Part shown: in pieces, positions 1 to 11,244 of the stretch | How positions within the stretch are numbered: the first letter of the stretch is position 1 | Layout: each line of letters begins with the position of its first letter | The notes under the pieces: model-generated | Told to the model about the DNA's origin: nothing | What the model saw: only the letters and a program-made list of their open reading frames with translations | Database searches by the model: none | Source: Odontesthes bonariensis | Taxonomy: Eukaryota > Chordata > Actinopteri > Atheriniformes > Atherinopsidae | Length of the DNA stretch: 64,000 nt | Direction: 5' to 3' | Assembly: GCF_027942865.1 (NCBI RefSeq) | Contig: NC_134528.1 | Coordinates: forward strand, 10,473,586 to 10,537,585 | Made by a program: the position numbers and the translations under genes

Positions 1-97
1 ATAAGGAAGCTTATTGTGGCAAATTGCAACCTATTGATGACGATGTTTGAGAGTTCAACTTGTTTTCTCTTCATGAAGCCATCCTAAAAGAGGTCCT

Positions 98-719
98 TTA
101 AAGGGATAGTTCGCCTTTTTTGACATGAAGCTGTATGACATCCCATATAGCAATATCATTTATGAACATTGACTTACCCCCCGCTGCGTCCTGTGAGCCG
201 AATCCCAGCTGAGTTTTGCGTTCCACGAAGGTAGTCCGGCTAGTTGGCTGGGGTCAAAAAAATAAAGCGTTTTGCTTCTCAAAAAAATATCCGTTCAAAA
301 GAGTAATACATTTGCATCACAAAATGTTGCCACCTAGCGATAGCCGCACCTGTTACGGTGTTTACTGCTCGGAAGCAGGGGACTGCTGGGTCTGCTCTTC
401 GGTCTGCACAGTTTTACATTGGACGCATTGATATCAAGGGAGGCAAAAATAGCGCCAAGCGAAGCGAGGTCTGACTTTTTCCTAGACAACATTTTGTGAT
501 GCAAATGTATTACTCTTTTGAACGGATATTTTTTTGAGAAGCAAAACGCTTTATTTTTTTGACCCCAGCCAACTAGCCGGACTACCTTCGTGGAACGCAA
601 AACTCAGCTGGGATTCGGCTCACAGGACGCAGCAGGGGGTAAGTCAATGTTCATAAATGATATTGCTAATATGGGATGTCATACAGTTTCATGTCAAAAG
701 AGGCGAACTATCCCTTTAA
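98..719. mobile_element. TTAA-flanked foldback MITE, copy 1
   Basis: Non-autonomous DNA transposon bounded by TTAA target duplications (98-101 and 716-719). Its ends are inverted repeats starting AGGGATAGTTCGCC (102-115) and ending in the complement (to 715). The arms stay complementary for over 200 bases, roughly 102-330 against 486-715, so the same peptide can be read from both strands. The core (331-485) is unique and non-coding. TTAA duplication fits Kolobok or piggyBac type mobilisation; the superfamily is inferred, since no transposase is present. Confidence 0.85.
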
Positions 720-1179
720 GGCCAGTCTTTGTCATCCTGTGGCATCTTATACACACTGACATTAAACAGCCACTTATGGGCCTCCTGGCTGTGTCCCGTC
801 GCATCACCAGCATCACTGAAAAGGCCCTGACGCTGAGCTGAGATGCTTTGAAACAAAGCCGTGTCGGTTTATTTTCACAGCGCTGCTGATCGCTTACCAT
901 AAAGGTTTTTGTGTTGTTTGAGGGTACAGCAGGGGAGAAATGTGCTGCATGAGTGGTGCTGGCGATACTTGACAGGAAGACGCAGAGAGAAGGGGTGAAA
1001 TCACGGGTTACTCACCTGTACTTAATGCCAGTCAAGCTAATCTTTCTAACTGAGTCAACGTGTTGAAGAAAGAGCAGAAAAAATGTCGATGCACCCGACT
1101 GAAAAGGTACTTGGTACCAGGTTCTACCTACAATATAAAAATATATTTGACACCATCAAATGGAAAACTGAGACGGAGC
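720..1179. other. Spacer between two MITE copies, no gene seen
   Basis: Unique-looking sequence with no convincing coding frame, splice structure or repeat boundary. Confidence 0.5.
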
Positions 1180-1543
1180 TTAAAGGGATAGTTCGCCTGC
1201 CGACAGCCGCTCCTGTTACGGTGTTTGCTGCTCGGTCTACACAGCACGCAGTGATACGAAGGGAGAGAAAATAGGGCCAAGCGATTGTGAGGTCTGACTT
1301 TTTCCTGGAGAATGATTTTCTGATGCAAATGTATTACTCTTTTGAACGCATATTGTTTTGAGAAGCAAAACGCTTTATTTTTGTGGCCCCAGCCAACTAG
1401 CCGGACTACTTTCGTCAACACCAAAACGAGGCCGGAACTCTGCTCACAGGACGCAGCAGGGGGTAAGAAGATGTTCATAAATGATGTTGCTAATATGGGA
1501 TGTCATACAGCTTCATGTCAAAAGAGGCGAACTATCCCTTTAA
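1180..1543. mobile_element. TTAA-flanked MITE, copy 2 (internally deleted)
   Basis: Same family as the element at 98-719. It has TTAA at 1180-1183 and 1540-1543 and the same AGGGATAGTTCGCC ends. The left arm is almost entirely missing: after 15 bases of terminal repeat the sequence jumps to the family core (around 1201), while the right arm (about 1300-1539) is full length. It therefore can no longer fold back over its length. Confidence 0.82.
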
Positions 1544-1987
1544 AGCTGAAGGTCAGTGGTTTGCATCTCACCACTATGCGGGTCATGTTGTCAGGCAGGA
1601 CGCTGATGTCGACTCCTCCTCTTCCTCCGTCGCGGGCTTCTCTGCGTTTGTGTTGGGTCTGGTGGTCTCTCCTGGACAGTTCCCCATCTGTCCGCAGAGC
1701 AGCCGCACTCTGAGCATCTGGAACAAGACAAGCATGACGGTAACTATGGTAACAGATCTGAGTCGACTTACGTGGCTCCAGAAGCGGAGACATTCGGGAG
1801 GAAGTCGAAGTGTGCTGTCATAGAAAGGAAAACATTTAGCCTCACATGTCCTGTGGTCACATCAGATTTTTATCAGTTACTATAAATTCGATTGGTGATT
1901 GGCGCCCGCATCCACGGAGAAAATGAATCTGCATTTAGCACCCGGAAACAAGTCTGAGTAGATTTTCTTTACATCTGTCAAACAGCA
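1544..1987. other. Intergenic, no gene seen
   Basis: Open frames here are short and overlap on both strands without family resemblance or splice context. No structured repeat is recognised. Confidence 0.45.
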
Positions 1988-2371
1988 CACTGGAAAAAAT
2001 GCCCCTCCAAAAATAAGTAAGAAAATCAACAAATACAAGACATTTTTGCCTGAAATAAGCAAAAATAAATCTGCCAATGGAACTAGTGAAAATCGGCTTA
2101 TCAAGATTTCTTGAAATAAGATGTGATATTTGGGACTTTTGAGTTAAAAGTGATCTTGAAATTAGCTTAAAAACCTGTCAAAAAAAGCTTGTTTCATATG
2201 AAATCCGGCTCAAAACAATTTGTTTTCAAGACTTTATTGTCTTCAAACAAGTCCCTATATCTGGCTGAAATAGTACTTGTTAGGCAGTTGTGTCTTATAT
2301 TAAGTGTAATGAGATATTTGGACTAGAAATGAGACAAATATACTTGGTAAGACTTTGATTTTTGTCCAGTG
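1988..2371 (-). mobile_element. CACTGG-ended MITE, copy 1
   Basis: Starts CACTGGAAAAAATG and ends CCAGTG. The body is reverse-complementary to the copies at 21230-21603 and 26101-26519; all share CATATGAAA, a stretch on fast and slow steps of TTGAAAACA, and the CCAATGG(A/C)A block. About 380 bases, AT-rich, non-coding. Superfamily not assigned, because a target duplication is not clear. Confidence 0.75.
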
Positions 2372-3056
2372 CATATTTCGTTCTACCTTTCTTCATCTTG
2401 TAAATAATGACCGAGCATGTGTTTTGGCTCGTTCTTCACTGTTTGTAAAGCCCGATCCAAACGCCATCGGTGCCAACCGTGTACTCACTGCAATAATCCA
2501 TCTGTGTGTACAAAGTGAACGCAGTGTTTTGTCTGTGAGAGCATCTCTGCTGCCCGCCAATGATAGCGTGGGTTTTCAAGACATCTGCTCAACAGATCGT
2601 AGATGGATGTTTATGTTCTTTTCAAACCGATGCATGACTCACTGTCCACTGGTCAGCAGTTGCAGAATCAGCAGTTTCCGGTCAGCAGTTGCAAAATCAG
2701 CAGCTGAAAGTCTTGAACCGATTGTTAAACAGGGTGAACCTTTTTTTCACATTGAGGGATTAAATCTAGTTTAGTGTTTGGACTCCGTGAGGACAGATTG
2801 TTCATTGAGATATTAAGTGCATCTTGTGAAGAGCAATGATGAGAGCCAGCTTCGAGTTCACTCCCCCCCTTTATTTTTCACAACACATAAACAAAAGGTC
2901 TGAACACACTGGATCGTTTAATCATGCTTTATGAGGTTTGTGTGGAGCTGTCCATTTGTTTTGGCTGTGTCTGAGGCTACAGCTTTCGACACGTTTGGCA
3001 CACTTTTGAGTTTGGAGCAATGGTTTAGCCTTTTTTTCTGGTCTCACAATGACTAT
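2372..3056. other. Intergenic; short 29-bp tandem duplication
   Basis: An open frame of 139 codons (2355-2774, +) begins inside the MITE and shows no recognisable domain; I do not call it a gene. A 29-base unit starting GGTCAGCAGTTGCA is repeated twice in tandem at 2651-2679 and 2680-2706. Confidence 0.5.
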
Positions 3057-3654
3057 GGCTGTGTTCGAAACCACATACGTCTCCTACTACTCCTACTAAC
3101 TTTAACTTTTTTTTAAGTTCCCGGATGCATACTATATTCACCGAAATGTTGGGTATGCATCATGAGATTACTACTCATACTCAAACTACCCAAGATGCAA
3201 CGTAACGTGACGTCGCCGATCGTCATTTCCTGTCTAAACGGCAGTTTCAAGCTAGCTACAACGAGGGTAGCTTCACTTCCTGTTTTCAAAACAAAAGCAC
3301 CAATTGTATCGTAATGGCTTTCCCTGTGATAAAAGGCAACGGGTATTTTATTTTGTGAAAATAACCGGAAGTGCGTTGCTCACTGCGGCTAGCTTTAGTA
3401 GCGCCGAATTCGTGGGAACAAAATTGTAAATAGCCGGTATTTTGTCAGGTTTTCAACACGTTGGGGATCTAAACGACTACTTTCTCTCCTGAAAATGTTT
3501 CAAATGTTGCTAAAGTTTACAGAGTTTAGAGCTTAAGCGAAATCAGCTTCAGGCCGGCTGATTTCGGCTCGGGCAGGAGCGAAATGCATTGTGGGTAAAC
3601 GCTCTGCATACTGTCTGATCGATGAGTATGTAGTATACGGTTTCGAACACAGTA
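3057..3654 (+). mobile_element. GGCTGTGTTCGAAAC-ended MITE, copy 1
   Basis: Left end GGCTGTGTTCGAAAC (3057-3071), right end GTTTCGAACACAG (about 3640-3652). The body matches 58777-59361 almost throughout and the reverse complement of 5790-6053. About 600 bases, non-coding. The best-preserved copy (58777-59361) has a TCA duplication, suggesting a PIF/Harbinger-type 3-bp target; this is inferred. Confidence 0.78.
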
Positions 3655-4011
3655 CTAAGACACCACCAGAAAGATGTTGGGGAGCTCAAAGCCGAGGCTT
3701 CAGCACTGCTGTGGTGTTTGGTTCCTGCTCGTCTGCAGGGGGAGATGTGTCACTCAGGGTGATTAACTCAGCTGCCTGTTTGACTCTGAGCCCAAACTTT
3801 GTACTTAAAGCAACATTATAGGTTGACATAGCTTATGTTCTCCAGGCTGAGGGTTGAATCAGCAAATCTCCGCTGCCAGCTTTACATTTTTGGAGTGTTG
3901 GAGGCTGTTAATCATCACATTAATGGCCATGATCCATGACGATGTAATGTTACTCCTTCATGCTGAAGTATAAGTTGATGAAAGGGTGTGTCAATATGTT
4001 ACTGTGTTTGC

Positions 4012-4427
4012 AATTTCAACTCTTTTTTTTTTTGTTTAATATCTTTTATTGATGTGTATACAAGAGTAACAGAGGCACTTACATATAGCGGTATACAATG
4101 GTGTGGTCATTAAACATGTTTGTATACACCCTTAGATTTAGATTAGATTTTTATATTTTTAGAACAAACGACTTTATAATGAAAAAGGGTTTATGACAGT
4201 CTGTTTCAGATGATTAAACTGCCTGCATAAACATAACAAATAAATTACATAAATAATAGAAAAAGAAAAGAAAAAAAAAAAAAAAAGAAAAAAAAGGGGG
4301 GGGGGTTATATTTTCGCAAAAAAGTCCATAAATGGTTGCCATTTACTGTAAAATTTGCTGAAGTTTCTCCTACTTGAATATTTAATTGTCTCTACTTTCA
4401 AAAATGACATAGTAATTTCAACTCTTT
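4012..4427 (-). mobile_element. 5'-truncated LINE 3' end with target duplications
   Basis: The perfect 14-base repeat AATTTCAACTCTTT at 4012-4025 and 4414-4427 brackets an insertion that begins with a T-run (poly(A) on the minus strand). This is the signature of target-primed reverse transcription. The body resembles the 3' UTR of fish L1/Tx1-type LINEs (AATATCTTTTATTGATG) and holds an A-rich run followed by about 10 G (roughly 4260-4306). No coding sequence is left. Confidence 0.75.
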
Positions 4428-4489
4428 GTAGGGAGCACGTCGTATTAGTTATTGACCATTACTAGAATACGTCAACATTTGATAAAATA

Positions 4490-4800
4490 GAAATATTAAA
4501 ATACTTTATTCATCCCCCAATGGGGGAAATTCAAATTAGTCAAGTAGCTCAACATTTTTGTTAATATTTACAATGATTGTATTAACAACAACAATAATAA
4601 TACCAATTCTAGTAAAAAAAAAACTACTACAAACTAATAATAGTAATAGAAAAATAAATAAAAAAATCAATCAATCAATTTGAGAAGAACTCAGCAGTCA
4701 CTGTTAAAAAGCCTTATGGCTGTGGGAACAAAGGACCTTCTGAACCTCTCAGTCCTGCAGCGCAGAGAGATGAGCCTCTCACTGATTTGATTAAAATGCT
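4490..4800 (-). mobile_element. Rex/RTE-type LINE 3' tail
   Basis: Contains ACTTTATTCATCCCCCAATGG, the reverse of the tail at 28905-29065 (CCCCATTGGGGGATGAATAAAG). Both run through the same AATAATAA-rich stretch and the TTGACTAATTTGAATT block. It reads on into a less decayed 3' UTR (about 4680-4790). Family name by resemblance only. Confidence 0.55.
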
Positions 4801-4819
4801 GATTTGCATCCGACACGCC

Positions 4820-5420
4820 CAGTTTCTAGTGTCCATAGCTCGTACCTGCCATGCCTTCACCTTTAATAAACACTGGAAATGAAGCGAAAACTAAACTGAA
4901 CAACAAAACCAGTACAGAGATCCTGATGCAACCCGAGAGTGTTACACGCTGTGTAAAACTTAAATGAATATAGAACATAGAAAAACACTTCAAATGTTGG
5001 GACAGCTCCACGTTTCCCACTGTGTAGCTTCTCCTCTTCATTTAACAACATCTGTAAACATCTGGGACTGAGGAGACCAGCGGCTCAGCAGTCCTGGATC
5101 TTCTTTGTAGTATTTAAAATGTTTTTTTTAAGTTGGTGAAAGATCTGGACTGCAGGGCAGGTCTTCATTCCACCACGAAGCCGTGCTGTAGGAACAGATG
5201 CAGGATGTGGTTTAACTTTGTCCTGCTGAAATATGCAAGGCCTTCCCTGAGGAAGATGTCGTCTGCATGGGAGCAGATGTTGCTCTAAAACCTGAATGTA
5301 CCTCTCAGCATTGATGGAGCCTTTCCAGATGTGCAGGTTTCCAGTTCCATGGGCACTAATAGATGCAGGCTTTGAACTGAGAGCTGATAACAAGACGGAT
5401 GGTTCCTCTCCTCTTTCGTC
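4820..5420 (-). pseudogene. Tc1/mariner transposase fragment
   Basis: Minus-strand frame 5393-5085 reads HGTGNLHIWKGSINAERYIQ, then FQQDKVKPHPA, which matches the Tc1-family catalytic block (second Asp followed by a KPH motif). Upstream on the same strand (5051-4863) a shifted frame reads LHSGKRGAVPTF, which also occurs at the 3' end of fish Tc1-like elements. The frame is interrupted and there is no amino-terminal DNA-binding part, so the element is dead. Confidence 0.65.
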
Positions 5421-5789
5421 CAGAGGATGCGTAATTTTTGATTAATCTAACCACAGAACAGGGTCATGTGTTTTACCACATGAGGTGCATGTTTACATTC
5501 CGTGTATGTTAAGTTTGATCTCTCTGCTGAAAAAGTACCTGTTCACGTGTAAACTTTGCTAGGTTTTTAGCACAAACTTGGTGGCAAACGTATTAACATC
5601 TTAGCCCTTTTCACATAAAAGTTCTGCCTTTTCGCCAGAAAAAAGAAAAAGTCCTTGTTTGCCGGTGTCGGTTCCTCTTTAATACACACAGCAAGCTGGC
5701 ATCATGGAATCAGCTGACAAAAGGTATCGCTACAACATAAACTGCGTCCACGATGCTAAAAATGCAAGCTTTATACTTCGGCATTAGGG

Positions 5790-6053
5790 AAAGCCATTAC
5801 GATACAATTGGTGCTTTTGTTTTGAAAACAGGAAGTGAACCTACCCTCGTTGTAGCTAGCTTGAAACTGCCGTTTTGACAGGAAATGACGATCGGCGACG
5901 TCACGTTACGTTGCATCTTGGGTAGTTTGAGTATGAGTAGTAACCTCATGATGCATACCCAACATTTCGGAGAATCTGGTATGCATCCGGGAACTTAAAA
6001 AAAGTTAAAGTTAGTATGAGTAGTAGGAGAAGTATGCGGTTTCGAACACAGCT
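5790..6053 (-). mobile_element. GTGTTCGAAAC MITE, copy 2 (truncated)
   Basis: Reverse-complement match to the copies at 3057-3654 and 58777-59361, ending TTTCGAACACAGC near 6053. Only the half carrying one terminal repeat is present. It abuts a hAT-type fragment on its right. Confidence 0.72.
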
Positions 6054-6465
6054 GATGTGTGGCGGGAGCGAGTGACAAAAGCGTGACTGTGACGCTCAAT
6101 GCGTGACACTTGAGAGCCCTGCCTCACCTGGGACTTTGGAGACGTTAGACGTTGTGCCACAAGCTCCCCCGCGAGAGCTGCCGCCATCGCTTAGCAGCGT
6201 GTCAAAGACTTTACATTCGTGCAAAGTAGCTGCATGCTGTGTGGTCAAATGTTTCAGCATGTTGGAGGTATTTCCCCCTTTGATGTGATCACAGCTCTGC
6301 ACGTGTTGCAACTGGCCCTATTATTGTCCTTTTTGGTGAACCAAACTTTGGAGCGCTTCTGCCTCGACGCCATGTTGGAAACGTTCTGAGCCGAAATACG
6401 AAGCGTCAGACGTCAGCAGAACCTGTACACGGGATCGTTAGGCAGGCGGATTAACAACTCCCCAT
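6054..6465 (-). pseudogene. hAT-type BED zinc-finger fragment
   Basis: The minus frame 6311-6096 contains [21 protein letters not shown], a BED-finger second half as found in hAT transposases. The nucleotide sequence is the reverse complement of the related copy at 48877-49573; both carry the block around TTAATCCGCCTGCCTAAC. It is truncated, with no catalytic RNase H-like domain. Confidence 0.65.
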
Positions 6466-6949
6466 GTATGAGACTTCATTGATAGAGACTGAAATGATTT
6501 GACAAATAATTGAAGAAAAAAATATCAAAGCTGCTATATTTTACTTTTTAATTAGAATTTAAGCTTGAAAAACTCCACTAATACACCCCCAAAATAAAAA
6601 CTTTAATGAGCATAACGGGCTCTTTAAGAGACTAAATGGGACAAGAGAATGAAATGTAGAGAGGTTATCACCCACTCCAGGGAGATCGCTCTAATGAGGT
6701 GTCTCCGTATCATTACGATGCAGTGGAAACAATTTTCATTGCTTCAGAGCAAGAGACTCCTTACTGGGTCGGATTGAAGCTCACCGTAGTCAAACAGCTA
6801 AGGATGGGGGGGGGGGGTTGAGGAGGAGAAACACCGGAAGTGATGGATGGATTGGAGATGATATATAAGTGATAGAGTAGATGTCACGTTCTTTTAAAGG
6901 GCTGTAGGAGTGTGGAAAAAACACAATCCAATATGTTGTAACTATTCCA

Positions 6950-7125
6950 CTGTTGCTTGTTTTTAAATTCATTTAAATGATTTTATTTGTTTCTCTTTAT
7001 ATTCTTTTATGTATTTTTAATGCTTCTTCCACTCCCTGCTGCAATGCTTTTATTTTATGTAAAGCACTTTGAATTGTTTTTACATGAAATGTGTTATACA
7101 AATGCATTAGATTTGATTTGATTTT
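6950..7125 (+). mobile_element. L2-type LINE 3' tail
   Basis: Shares the GCTGCAATGCTTTTATTTTA ... AAAGCACTTTGAAT ... ATTTGATTTGATTTG tail with the elements at 15770-16545 (+), 24030-25076 (-) and 55320-55427 (+). No coding portion remains. Confidence 0.75.
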
Positions 7126-8379
7126 TGATAGGTCACTTTCAGAGTTTGGTGCTGAAGTTGCTTTCTTTCTTGAAACATCTCCAACCTCGTCAACGCGCCT
7201 GCATGCAGGCCTGGATGAACTTCTGACAGAAAGCATTTAAAAACAGCCCAAGAAAAGAGCCGTGTTTAGACTTGAGTTGGGAGGACTGCAGTAGCTTCAG
7301 GTCTGGCAGACACATGTGCGTATGGACCCTGCACGGGGAATGTGCAAGCTGGTGCAGAGAGTTTAAAAAAAAAAAAAAAAAGAAGAAGCCTGGTGTGTTT
7401 GAAACAAGGCCCAAAACTCCACTGGCTCAAGTGACAGATGTGACAAATCTGCTGGTGAATAGAGAGTGGCTTTCACTGTCAATGTGAACACTGGTGCCTC
7501 TGCAAATAGATTAAATGCATGAAAAGGATTCTCACATTCCTCTAAATTTGGAGCATTCCCGTTAACTCCCACTGTGGTGTCAGTTTATATTTATTTATCT
7601 GCACAATTGCATATTTTCTGCTCTTTATTCCAACGTATCTCGCCGTGCCAGGACTGCTGACCTGAGTGGGACTCAACCCTTTAATCCTGCAGGCTTATGT
7701 CGTGTGATTACGCACACACACACACCAGCTATTTTGAGTCACCTGCATGGCGGCATTGTCCATTGTGTCAGCCTCCTCAGATGTGTCTGCACTGCAGCAA
7801 CCACGTTACACATCTAGTGGGTGTTGGGAGTCGCATCAAAGTAGGACGCAGCATATTGAGCCACATACAGTGTGCCGTGGATAAATATATTGAATTCATT
7901 CATCCCATTTCCTGATATCTTGCTCTGTCTCTCTGTTCAGAAAATGCACAGCAGCCATGTGTTCTGTCAGTCCTTATTCACAAATACATCTATTTTCTCA
8001 AGTTTCCCTAATCGGCAGTTGATGACAGATGCCTAATAAAGCAGCATCTGAGGATGGAAGAAACAACGCCAGAGCCACAGCTACTGTTATTGTTTGATTA
8101 TTCATAATTTTTCTGTATTGTACATGGTACAAAAATGTGATTTATTCATTTGATGATGGTTGTGTACTGTATTCATCATGTGTTTATTATCAGTCATAAC
8201 TAATCACTCATATGTCCATTGTCAGTTGTGTCAGTCAACTGTTTGGGGTGCGACCTTTGGTCCCAAGAATAAGAACATGAGTTACAAAAGTAGCAGCCAG
8301 CGGGTTTTTCGCTCCTATGCCCTGCGAACAGTGGACAATTTTAATGGTAATGATTGTTGGATTCAGTATCATTTGAGGT
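7126..8379. other. Intergenic, simple repeats only
   Basis: No gene seen. Contains an A-run at about 7365-7381 and a short CA repeat near 7710-7726. Confidence 0.5.
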
Positions 8380-8585
8380 GATTTGGCCCCTTCCTTGTCC
8401 TGTTTTAAAAGTCGTCTTAAAACACACCTCTTTTCTTTGGCTTTTACCACCATCTAGGTTGTTTATTTTATGTGCACAGTTTTGTTTTATGATGTTTTTA
8501 TTGTGTTTATTTTTAATGTACAGCACTTTGGTAACCTTTGTGTTTATTTAAAATGTGCTTTATAAATAAATTGATTGATTGATAT
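8380..8585 (+). mobile_element. L2/CR1-like LINE 3' fragment
   Basis: Plus-strand translation around 8400-8445 gives a KSRLKTHLFSLAF-like ending typical of L2/CR1 ORF2 carboxy termini. It is followed by an AT-rich 3' UTR with TACAGCACTTTGG and a TTGATTGATTGAT tail. Confidence 0.65.
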
Positions 8586-8589
8586 ATTT

Positions 8590-10530
8590 TCCTTGTTTTG
8601 CAGTATTTTCATTTATTCCATATGTTCCATTTTATTTAGAATTACTAGAATATTTTTTAGAATAATTTAGTGTTAATTATGTGTGATGATTTTTTTTTAT
8701 TAGATTATTTATTTATTAAATCACTGATAAGTGATTTCAGGGGGGATTATGTATGAATCATGCATATTGTTTGAGGTTAGGATGAGCTCTGTCTAGATAA
8801 TGGTGAAAACGAGGCGCCGGCCTCGGACAGCAGGTGCGGGAGAGAGATTGGGTTTGGGCCACGTACTGATGGTACAATGATACAGAAGTGTATAAAAGAT
8901 TGTCACAAACTGAGGTCAAAGGGAATTTCCGTGCATGCTGAAATGTACACGTCTCTGTGACGGTCTGTTCAATAAATTCCCCGTAAGAGGCTGACCACGG
9001 CGAGTCCGGCTCCTTTCTCTCCACAACAAAGCTCAATGATCTTTCAGCCTGTTCAACTGGTCGAGGTTCATGAGTAAAACAAAAAAACCAAAAAAGCAAA
9101 TTTCCTCTGAAAATGATCTCTGTTCGGGTAAATGCACAACACATTGAAGTCGGAGAACAGGATACAGCGAGGGCACAAAGGCATGCACTCAGCTGGGGAG
9201 GGGGAAATGGGAATTATCTGCAGGACAAACGGAACAAAAGACCAGTATCTCTGCTCCAGACACATTAAAGAGAGTCGACTGTTCTGCACTGTCCAATCAC
9301 AACACCGGAGACATGATTCAATCTCAAGATACAAACAAGTCTTCCCAGTTCTGGGATTAGTAAGGCAGCACCTGCAGGTTTCTCAGTGTAAGGTCAGAGT
9401 TTCTGGTGTCGGAGCATTTTGAAGCCATTTTTAAAAAGGTGATCAGCTTTAGGATCAGCGTTTTCGGTGTGGGAGTGAAGCCATTTGGCACCCCCAGCCT
9501 CAGGAGCAGCAGTAACCATAACACACAATCACAAACACTGGCAGCTGAGGTGATCGGGAATCGAAAAGAAAAGGGGAAAAATGTGCAAATCATTCAGGCT
9601 CAGAGTTCAGCAGCTGATTTAAATGATGGAGTGTCATAGAATGAATTGTTTTCTCTTTACATTTGGAACCGATCCTTCGTTTTTAGGGAATAAGTCATGT
9701 GATTCCAGTTTGCAGATGGGCTTGGGCCAGTCCTGGTTAACCATCTGTTTTTTAAATAATTTTGATGGTTGTAGATTTTATAATCGGGCGAACCTGACCT
9801 GAAACAAAATGAACTGAATCCTTTGTTGATTCGTTTGTTTATTCATTTAATTTTACTGTGATATACCCACTTCAAACACTGAGATTCCCACCTTAACTGT
9901 AGATATCCAAACATCTGTTATTTTGATAGCTGCAGTTCTGTCTGATATCTGGCAGCTCTGTTGGTATAGTAGGTCCCAAGAGCTGGATTACAGTTATATT
10001 TATTTATTTGGCTAAAATTTCTGGAAACTGGAAATTGTCTCATAGTAGCAACCCAGAAAAAGTTTAAGAGAAAACTTTCTTGTGATGGTTTTATTACCGT
10101 GAAACTTCAGTCTCACTTTGTGTGATGATCGCTGCAGCCTGTCAGATTAAGATCAACATTCTGTTTTAAATATTTCATCGTGCTGGACACAAATATCTCA
10201 ACTTGAATTGGAGATATTTAAACCTGCAGTATGTAGGGTCCCTCACTACCTGCATTTTTCACGACTACAAACATGATTAAAGCATCAGACAAAAGCATTT
10301 TATTACAGAAAAGAGTATAGTAGTATCAGGATATACTTTTGAAAGTTGCAGCACAGAACGCCTCTGACTGATGGAGGTGTTTTACTTCTTCCAGTATCTC
10401 CCACGTCCATCTCAAATATAGTCAGTCGTGTCTGATTAAACCAGCGTAGCATTAGATGCCAAATGAAGGATGAATGAGGAGTAACTGTAACAACAAAGCA
10501 ATTAACCAGAGATTTTCTTTACATATTTTA
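8590..10530. other. Intergenic, no gene seen
   Basis: Short open frames on both strands (for example 8758-9144, -) have no domain resemblance, signal peptide with splice donor, or repeat relation within the window. Left unannotated. Confidence 0.45.
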
Positions 10531-10535
10531 AAGAT

Positions 10536-11244
10536 CAAATGGAAGAGGGGTGCACCGATCGATCGGCCCCGCGATCCTTAATTTTGGCTGATCAGCTGAT
10601 ACTTGCATGTGAAACCGATCTTATCCACCGATTGTTTTTTTTTAATTCATTTTTTTTTATCCACCGATTGTATTTTTTGTTTGTTTTTTTCTAATCCAGA
10701 AATTTGATTTTTTTTATTATTATTATTATTTTTTATCCACCGATTTTTTATTTTTATTTTAATTTTTTTTATCCACCGATTGTTTTTTTTGTTTGTTTTT
10801 TTCTAATCCACCGATTTGTTTTTAATTATTATTTTATCCACCGATCTTATCAACCGATTGTTTTTTTTAATTAATATTTTTTTTATCCACCAATCTTATC
10901 CACCAATTTTTTTTTTTAATAATTTTTTTTTATCCACCGATTGTTTTTTTTTTTTTTCTAATCCACCGATTTATTTTTATTCATTTATTTATTTATTTGT
11001 TATTATTATTATTTTTATCCACCGATCTTATCCTCCGATTTTTTTTTTAATTAATTTTTTTTATTCACAGATTGTTTTTTTTTTTCTAATCCACCGATTT
11101 ATTTTTATTTATTTTTTTATCCACCGATCTTATTCACTGATTTAAAAAAAAAAAAAAAAGATTTATCCACCGATCTTATCCACCAATTGTTTTTTTGTTC
11201 TTTTTATTTATTTATTTATTTTATCCACCGAACTTATCTACCTC
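10536..11244 (+). repeat. T-rich minisatellite of TTATCCACCGAT(T) units
   Basis: A core of about 12 bases, TATCCACCGATT, recurs about 20 times from 10620 to 11232, spaced by T-runs and ATT-rich stretches of 8-45 bases. Unit lengths are irregular and cores vary (CACCAATC, CACAGATT, CTCCGATT). Left of it is GGGGTGCACCGATCGATCGG (10548-10567), which looks like a fish hAT-type transposon end; the array probably grew from the ACCGATCTTATCCACCGAT stretch inside that element. A long plus-strand frame here (10816-11145) is a repeat artefact rich in Phe, Ile and Ser. Confidence 0.8.

Noticed and set aside
2355..2774. 139-codon plus-strand frame
   Set aside because: Starts inside a MITE, has no domain or splice context, and spans a small tandem repeat.
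10816..11145. 109-codon open frame
   Set aside because: Wholly within the T-rich repeat; composition (Phe, Ile, Ser, Tyr) is an artefact.
10618..11244. CRISPR-like appearance of a short core repeated with variable spacers
   Set aside because: The host is a vertebrate, the spacers are low-complexity T/ATT runs of irregular length, and cores are diverged. It is a minisatellite.
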